64,000 nt of DNA. It comes from Novosphingobium sp. PP1Y. Its GTDB lineage: Bacteria; Pseudomonadota; Alphaproteobacteria; Sphingomonadales; Sphingomonadaceae. Each line of letters starts with the position of its first letter. Position 1 is the stretch's first letter. A program made the position numbers and the translations under genes. Below are positions 59,160-64,000 of this stretch, piece after piece. The notes under the pieces are model-generated. The model was given only the letters and a program-made list of their open reading frames with translations, was not told the DNA's origin and did not search any database. Location of the stretch: assembly GCF_000253255.1 (NCBI RefSeq), contig NC_015580.1, positions 3,847,487 to 3,911,486 of the forward strand, read 5' to 3'.

Positions 59160-59621
59160 TCAGGCAGCGTCGCGGTCGATGACGTTGCTCAGGAGGCTGT
59201 AGAGGACTTCCGGCCCCGGGGCTTCGAGCAAGTCATCGTGCATGCGTTCGTCGCGCATCATCCGCGAGATCGCGGCGAGGGCATGGAGATGCGCGGCACC
59301 GGCGCCGTCCGGCGACAGCAGGCCGAAAACCAGATCGATCGGCATTCCGTCGGCAGAATCGAATTCCACGGGAGATTCGAGTCGCATGAATGCAGCCACC
59401 GGACGCTTCAGACCGGAAATGCGGGCATGCGGAATCGCAATACGACGGCCAAAGCCGGTACTGCCCAGTTCCTCGCGTTCGAGCATGCGTGCCAGCACCG
59501 CATCGCGCTCAAGGTCATAGACCTGCGCGAAAAGGGCGGCGAGCTCGCTGAGGATAAGATCCTTGCTGTCTGCGGCGGTCGCAACGACGGCCTCAGGCAG
59601 AAGAGTAAAAAGACCATTCAT
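59160..59621 (-). CDS. ptsN: Nitrogen-regulatory PTS IIA protein
   Basis: A 153-aa EIIA-Ntr protein. The phosphorylated His lies in GFGRRIAIPHARISGLKRPVA, the family hallmark, with LVFGLLSPDGAGAAHLHALAAISRMM following. It receives phosphate from the nitrogen PTS and regulates potassium, nitrogen or stress responses by protein contacts. It lies downstream of hpf, the usual order near rpoN, although rpoN is not next to it here. Confidence 0.94.
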   Translation of the reverse strand: MNGLFTLLPEAVVATAADSKDLILSELAALFAQVYDLERDAVLARMLEREELGSTGFGRRIAIPHARISGLKRPVAAFMRLESPVEFDSADGMPIDLVFGLLSPDGAGAAHLHALAAISRMMRDERMHDDLLEAPGPEVLYSLLSNVIDRDAA

Positions 59622-59670
59622 TTCAAATCTGATTCTAGTCTTGACCGGTTGCCATTTATTATACGCTCAT

Positions 59671-59693
59671 AACCCCCGGAAAATCCGGGGGTT
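59671..59693. repeat. Perfect 9-bp hairpin between hpf and ptsN
   Basis: AACCCCCGG (59671-59679) and CCGGGGGTT (59685-59693) with an AAAAT loop. It lies between two co-directional genes and lacks a T-run. It may slow transcription or stabilise one part of the message. Confidence 0.6.
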
Positions 59694-59747
59694 ACGTCCT
59701 CTCCTCCGATCAGGAATTCAAACGCCTGGTGACGTCACTGCTCGGCG

Positions 59748-60317
59748 TCAGTGAGGTTCGACCCAGCCGATCGAACCGTCGCCGCGGCGGTAAACCATAT
59801 TATGCCGACCAGTACCAGCGTTTTTGAAGAACAAGGCCGTGGTATTGCGCAGGTCGAGCATCATGACCGCATCGGATACCGTTGCCTCAGGAACGTCGAC
59901 ACGAGTCTCGGCGATGACCAGCGGCGCATCGGCCTCGATCTCGTCCTCGTTCTCGACCGGCGTTTCCTCGAAGATGGTATAAGCTGCTTCCTCGGCTGCG
60001 ATCGCATGGGCGGACTGCTCGTGGCGGTCCTTCAGACGGCGCTTGTAACGGCGCAGCTGCTTGTCGATCTTTTCCGCGGCCTGATCGAGGGCAACGTGCG
60101 CGTCATGGGCAAGACCGGTGGCCTTGAGAACCAGGTTCTGCATGACATGCATGATGATATCGCACCGGAACGCGCCGGCGGGCGCTCGGCCAAAGGTCAC
60201 GTGCGAGGACAAGGCCCGACTGAAATACTTCTCGATGATCGCCGTAAGACGTTCACCAGCGTGGACCTGAAGGGCCTCGCCAGTATCGACCTGGTGACCG
60301 GAGACGCGGATATCCAT
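59748..60317 (-). CDS. hpf: Long-form ribosome hibernation promoting factor
   Basis: A 189-aa HPF. The N-terminal RaiA-like domain (residues 1-100: IRVSGHQVDTGEALQVHAGERLTAIIEKYF, VTFGRA, KIDKQLRRYKRRLKDRH) binds the 30S decoding region. The C-terminal 55 residues (DVPEATVSDAVMMLDLRNTTALFFKNAGTGRHNMVYRRGDGSIGWVEPH) form the dimerisation domain that pairs ribosomes into 100S particles. Active in slow growth or starvation. ptsN follows after 126 bp with a hairpin between. Confidence 0.96.
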   Translation of the reverse strand: MDIRVSGHQVDTGEALQVHAGERLTAIIEKYFSRALSSHVTFGRAPAGAFRCDIIMHVMQNLVLKATGLAHDAHVALDQAAEKIDKQLRRYKRRLKDRHEQSAHAIAAEEAAYTIFEETPVENEDEIEADAPLVIAETRVDVPEATVSDAVMMLDLRNTTALFFKNAGTGRHNMVYRRGDGSIGWVEPH

Positions 60318-60342
60318 GGGCGTATTCTCCTCTTGCTAGAGT

Positions 60343-61026
60343 TCAGGCACCCCAGAGCGGGGTATCGACCGACTTGAGGAATTCCGCATGAGCGGCGAGT
60401 TCCTCTTCGGTGGCCGCGTGGGACCGCGGCTGACGGAAAGGTCGATCCCTTCGTGTGAGGATCTTCGTTTCCGTCACGATCTCGGTGATTTCGGCTCCCA
60501 GCTCGAGGCCGATCTGGCGGCCTCCGCGGAGCTCGACATAGACCTGTGCCAGCAGTTCCGCGTCAAGCAGGGCGCCATGCTTCGTGCGGTGGCTGCGGTC
60601 GATGCCATAGCGTGTGCACAGCGCATCGAGCGAAAGCTTCGCGCCGGGATGGCGAACCTTGGCCAGGGCCACGGTATCTACCATCCGATCGCGGCTGACT
60701 TCCGCATGACCGCAGGTCTGCAATTCGAAATTGATGAAGTTGAAGTCGAACCCGGCGTTATGCGCCACCATCGGGCTGTCTTCGATGAAGTCGAGAAACT
60801 CGTGCGCCCTTTCGGCAAACAGCGGCTTGTCGGCCAGGAAAGCATCGGAAAGACCGTGGACGGCCTCCGCTTCGGCCGGCATCGACCGCTCGGGATTGAA
60901 ATAGGCGTGGAAGGTGCGTCCAGTGAGCACTCGGTTGACCATTTCTATGCAACCGATTTCGACCATCCGGTCACCGTTTTTGGGGTCGAACCCCGTCGTT
61001 TCGGTATCGAAGATGATCTCTCTCAT
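60343..61026 (-). CDS. dnaQ: DNA polymerase III epsilon subunit (proofreading exonuclease)
   Basis: A 227-aa 3'-5' exonuclease. EIIFDTETTGFDPKNGDRMVEIGC starts the DEDDh domain, HNAGFDFNFINFEL gives the third acidic residue, and HGALLDAELLAQVY the His and last Asp. The C-terminal tail binds the polymerase subunit. The ATG at 61026 is used; a GTG just before it (61029) is also in frame. It ends the ppsR-maf-aroE-coaE-dnaQ run. Confidence 0.97.
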   Translation of the reverse strand: MREIIFDTETTGFDPKNGDRMVEIGCIEMVNRVLTGRTFHAYFNPERSMPAEAEAVHGLSDAFLADKPLFAERAHEFLDFIEDSPMVAHNAGFDFNFINFELQTCGHAEVSRDRMVDTVALAKVRHPGAKLSLDALCTRYGIDRSHRTKHGALLDAELLAQVYVELRGGRQIGLELGAEITEIVTETKILTRRDRPFRQPRSHAATEEELAAHAEFLKSVDTPLWGA

Positions 61027-61079
61027 CACTTCTCATATCTGCCTGCTGAGGCCCGTGTGCAAGGGGCTGACAAAGGAAA

Positions 61080-61679
61080 TTATGCGCTAGCCATCGCAGC
61101 AACCAATCGGGCGACCTGTTCGCGCGTTTCGGCAAGGCTTGTACCGGTGTCGATGACATGGTCGGCCCGCGCCCGCTTTTCGCAGTCCGGTACCTGCAGG
61201 GACAGGATCTGCTCGAACTTTTCCTCCGTCATGCCCGGCCGCGCCAGGACCCTTTCGCGCTGGGCCCCGGAGGGGGCGGAAACGACGGCCACGGCATCGA
61301 GCCCTTGCGCTCCGCCTTTTTCATAAAGGAGGGGGATATCGAATACGATCAGAGGTTTATCTGAGTTTTCCCGGAGGAATTCCTGCCGCATTTCGGCCAC
61401 GGCAGGATGCACGATGGCTTCGAGCCGGGCGAGCTTTTCCTTGTCCCCGAAGACCGCGGCGCCCAGCTTCGGCCGATCCACGCCTCGCGCGCCGGTGGTT
61501 CCGGGAAAGGCTTCCTCGATCGCCGGAAGCAGGCGGCCACCCGGGCCCTGCAGCGCATGCACCGCCGCGTCCGCATCGAACACGGGAACGCCCAGTTCGC
61601 GCAGCATCTGTGCCACTGTCGATTTGCCCATGCCGATCGAGCCGGTCAGACCGAGGATCCGGGGTCGAGTCGCAGTCAC
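61080..61679 (-). CDS. coaE: Dephospho-CoA kinase
   Basis: A 199-aa kinase for the last step of CoA synthesis. The P-loop is LGLTGSIGMGKSTVAQML, with VFDADAAVH, IVHPAVAEMRQEFL and IVFDIPLLYEKG following. The start is GTG at 61679, overlapping the aroE stop in GTGA, so it is translationally coupled. Length normal. Confidence 0.96.
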   Translation of the reverse strand: MTATRPRILGLTGSIGMGKSTVAQMLRELGVPVFDADAAVHALQGPGGRLLPAIEEAFPGTTGARGVDRPKLGAAVFGDKEKLARLEAIVHPAVAEMRQEFLRENSDKPLIVFDIPLLYEKGGAQGLDAVAVVSAPSGAQRERVLARPGMTEEKFEQILSLQVPDCEKRARADHVIDTGTSLAETREQVARLVAAMASA

Positions 61680-62548
61680 TTGAGCAGAATCTCCCGAAGC
61701 TCGGCATCCGAGTCGCGCAGTGGAAATGTGCCGAAGAACTTCTCGAAGGCGAAAGCAGCCTGGCCGATAAGCATGGACAGGCCGTCCACCGTCTCGAACC
61801 CGGCCTCGCGCGCCTCCTTCAGAAAAGAAGTCTCCAGCGGGCTGGTGACAATGTCATAGATCACGCTGCCGGGAGGGACATGACTGAAATCAAAATCCAG
61901 CGGTGCCTGACCGGTCATCCCCAAGGGGCTGGCATTGACGACGAGGTCCATGATGCCCTTGCGGTCGTCAAACGCAAAATCGGTCGCCTGGCTGAAATGG
62001 GCGAGGTCGATCGCGTGGTGGTCGTCTCCGGTTACCAGTTCCTCGAGCAGGGCGCGCGCCTTTTCGGGATTGCGACCGGCGAGGACGAGCACGAAGCCCT
62101 TGCGAGAAAGCGCGGCAATGATCGCGCGGGCAGCTCCGCCGGTGCCGAGGACACGCGCCATGCGGAATAGGTGCTGCTGATCGAGTCGCTCCCGAAGCGG
62201 TTCTAGGAAGCCGGGGACATCGGTATTGTAGCCCACCAGCGTCCCGTCTTCCTCGCGCACGACAGTATTGACCGCACCGATGCTCTGCGCGAGCGGATCG
62301 AGCCGGTCGAGCAGCGGAAGGATATCCTCCTTGTGCGGCATCGTCACGTTGCAACCGCGCCAACCGGCATCGGCGCGGCGAGCCGCGAGGTAATCCGGCA
62401 AGCCGCCGGAAGCGACGCGGCAAGCCTCGTAGCGTGCATCGATCCCTTGCTTGCCAAGCCAGAAATTATGGATCGCCGGGGACTTGGACTGGGCGATGGG
62501 ATCGCCGATCACTTCGGCATAGGGCTGGGGCCGGGAGGAAAAAGTCAT
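61676..62548 (-). CDS. aroE: Shikimate dehydrogenase
   Basis: A 290-aa NADPH enzyme of the shikimate pathway. The substrate site shows VIGDPIAQSKSPAIHNFWL, GCNVTMPHKEDIL (catalytic Lys) and GAVNTVV. The NADP loop is VLGTGGAARAIIAAL, and the C-terminal DGLSMLIGQAAFAFEKFFG is present. It starts at the ATG at 62548, overlapping the maf stop by 4 nt. AGGA upstream of the start lies within maf. Confidence 0.97.
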   Translation of the reverse strand: MTFSSRPQPYAEVIGDPIAQSKSPAIHNFWLGKQGIDARYEACRVASGGLPDYLAARRADAGWRGCNVTMPHKEDILPLLDRLDPLAQSIGAVNTVVREEDGTLVGYNTDVPGFLEPLRERLDQQHLFRMARVLGTGGAARAIIAALSRKGFVLVLAGRNPEKARALLEELVTGDDHHAIDLAHFSQATDFAFDDRKGIMDLVVNASPLGMTGQAPLDFDFSHVPPGSVIYDIVTSPLETSFLKEAREAGFETVDGLSMLIGQAAFAFEKFFGTFPLRDSDAELREILLK

Positions 62549-63129
62549 TTCTTCATCACTCCCAGTTCGCGCAGTGCCGCCTGCACCTTGAGCAGCGGCA
62601 TGCCCAGGATGGTGAAATAGTCGCCATCGACTTTCTCGAACAGCTGCACGCCCCGGCCTTCGAAGCGGAAGACACCGACGCAGCCTGACACTTCGGGCCA
62701 TTCGGCCTCGAGGTAATCGGCGATGAAGCCATCGGACATGGCGATCACGTGCAGTTCGGCGAGGCCGCCTTCGGCCCAGACCACTTCTCCATCGCGCGCC
62801 AGGGCTGCCGCGCTGTGCAGCTTCATGACCTTGCCGGAAAAGAAGCGGAGATGTTCGGTCGCGGCCTCGCGCGTTCCGGGCTTGTCGAACCGGAAACCGT
62901 CGCAGGTGACGAGGGAGTCGCTGCCCAGCACCAGCGTACCGGGTGCATTATGCGAAACCGCAAGGGCCTTGGCCCTGGCGAGGGCGAGCGCGACTTCACC
63001 AGCCGGAACCGCGCCAAGATCTGCTTCGATCGCACGTTCGTCGACATGTGCCGGCTGCGTGCAGAAGGGAATCTGGGCAGCTTCCAGCATCGCGCGACGC
63101 GATGCACTCTTGGATGCGAGAACGATCAT
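62545..63129 (-). CDS. Maf family nucleotide pyrophosphatase
   Basis: A 194-aa Maf protein, which hydrolyses non-canonical or modified nucleotides. It reads IVLASKSASRRAMLEAAQIPF, LVLGSDSLVTCDG and later VSGCVGVFRFEGRGVQLFEKVDGDYFTILGMPL. The SDS in place of the usual ADT or SDQ leaves the exact subgroup open, but the substrate is likely a nucleoside triphosphate. It sits between ppsR and aroE with a 4-nt overlap to aroE. Confidence 0.93.
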   Translation of the reverse strand: MIVLASKSASRRAMLEAAQIPFCTQPAHVDERAIEADLGAVPAGEVALALARAKALAVSHNAPGTLVLGSDSLVTCDGFRFDKPGTREAATEHLRFFSGKVMKLHSAAALARDGEVVWAEGGLAELHVIAMSDGFIADYLEAEWPEVSGCVGVFRFEGRGVQLFEKVDGDYFTILGMPLLKVQAALRELGVMKK

Positions 63130-63154
63130 TGTCTTTGCTGTGCTTCCCGAAAAG

Positions 63155-64000
63155 TCAGATCGGCTTGGGTCCGACCGGGCCCTTGATGCCCGAGGCCTTG
63201 CGCTCGTTGTACAGGTTGATGATCGCCGCAGCCGTTTCCTCGATCGAACGGCGGGTGACGTCGATGACCGGCCACGAATTATCGGCGAACATGCGGCGCG
63301 CGTACTTGACCTCGCTTTCCACCTTTTCCGCCTGCACATAGTCGGTATCGGGCGACTGGCTCAGCGAAAGCAGGCGGTTGCGGCGCACCTGGATGAGGCG
63401 CTCCGGCGCCGTCGTCAGACCGACTACCATCGGCCGGCGCAGACCGAAGAGGGCCTGGGGCGGCGGACTTTCCACCACGATGGGGATATTCGCGACCTTG
63501 TAGCCGCGGTTGGCGAGATAGATGCTCGTCGGCGTCTTGGACGTGCGCGATACGCCCGCGAGGATGATGTCGGCATCTTCCCAGTCTTCCCATGCGATCC
63601 CGTCATCGTGGGCAATCGTGAACTGGATCGCGTCGACGCGCGCGAAGTAGGCTTCGTCGAGGCGGTGCTGGCGGCCGGGACGTCCCTTCGCCTCCTGTCC
63701 CAGATGCGCCTCGAGCGCGTCGGTCACGTTGTCGAGCACGGCAAGGGCGGGAAGCCCCAGCGTGTGGCACCGCTCTTCGAGCCTACCGCGTGTCTCTTCA
63801 TTCACCAGCGTGAAGAAGACGAGACCGGGATTCGCGGCGATTTCCCCCATGATGCGGTCGAGGTGCTGCTGCGAGCGGACCATTGGCCAGAAATGGCGCA
63901 GGACTTCGCTGTCATCGAACTGGGCGAGCGCTGCCTTGGCAATCATTTCCAAGGTTTCGCCAGTGGAATCCGAAAGCAGATGTAGGTGAATTCGCGCCAT
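63155..64000 (-). CDS. ppsR: Bifunctional pyruvate phosphate dikinase / PEP synthase regulatory protein
   Basis: A 281-aa DUF299 kinase-pyrophosphorylase. HLHLLSDSTGETLEMIAKAAL is the N-terminal signature, and the nucleotide loop GVSRTSKTPTSIYLANRGYKVANIP is intact. It switches pyruvate-dikinase-type enzymes on and off by ADP-dependent phosphorylation and phosphate-dependent removal. The ATG lies at the very end of the window (63998-64000), so the promoter and any earlier start lie beyond it. It is the first visible gene of the run to dnaQ. Confidence 0.95.
   Translation of the reverse strand: MARIHLHLLSDSTGETLEMIAKAALAQFDDSEVLRHFWPMVRSQQHLDRIMGEIAANPGLVFFTLVNEETRGRLEERCHTLGLPALAVLDNVTDALEAHLGQEAKGRPGRQHRLDEAYFARVDAIQFTIAHDDGIAWEDWEDADIILAGVSRTSKTPTSIYLANRGYKVANIPIVVESPPPQALFGLRRPMVVGLTTAPERLIQVRRNRLLSLSQSPDTDYVQAEKVESEVKYARRMFADNSWPVIDVTRRSIEETAAAIINLYNERKASGIKGPVGPKPI

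Overview
The window is chromosomal DNA from an alphaproteobacterium, most likely a sphingomonad (Sphingomonadales, Novosphingobium-like). This rests on gene content and order: a suf operon led by an Rrf2 regulator, MmcB, DUF2093, DUF1491, UrcA, a PopZ-like DUF2497 protein, long HPF next to PtsN, the ppsR-maf-aroE-coaE-dnaQ run, and a GTTC-N7-GTTC LexA box. GC is high and coding density is about 90 percent. The first 3.4 kb looks lower in GC and different in codon use.

Layout. 1-3331: accessory DNA next to the 3' end of a tRNA-Arg(CCG), with a truncated nuclease-methyltransferase restriction enzyme, a two-helix GAF-domain membrane protein and a small basic protein. 3473-9278: tRNA-Arg, SOS-controlled mmcB, DUF1289, an RhlE-type helicase, a sterol desaturase-like protein, DUF2141 and an MFS permease. 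9385-13627: rplM-rpsI, ctaA-cutA, and merC (behind a Zur-like box) followed by thiS-thiG. 13775-19785: a glutamate-receptor-like potassium channel, a calcium/proton antiporter, an acyl-CoA ligase and pyrD. 19896-26589: a probable small RNA, then nine overlapping suf genes (regulator, B, DUF559, C, D, S, T, GNAT, A).

26604-37769: mainly housekeeping genes (adenosine kinase, purD back to back with xseA, M23 peptidase, rpmB, tadA, RNase T2-nadC). 37861-50440: two LytS/LytTR-type two-component pairs flank envelope genes (DsbA-like, M48 protease, PAS protein, PadR-DUF1700-DUF2807, phosphoesterase, diacylglycerol kinase-like, UrcA). 50546-57472: class I fumarase, a reduced isoaspartyl methyltransferase homologue with TolC, a PopZ-like protein, ferredoxin, CBS protein, ErpA and exonuclease III. 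57506-64000: all on the minus strand, with a SleB-type hydrolase, DUF1491, thioesterase, ptsN, hpf, dnaQ, coaE, aroE, maf and ppsR.

The suf products, ErpA and the 2Fe-2S ferredoxin together cover Fe-S assembly and delivery, and the fumarase is one likely client. The most unusual items are the DUF559 nuclease homologue that has lost its active-site residues inside the suf operon, the three-hairpin RNA upstream of it, the GluR0-like channel with a probable CTG start, and the Zur-like box at merC. No complete undescribed multi-gene system is evident. The left-edge accessory segment is the only place where one might extend beyond the window.
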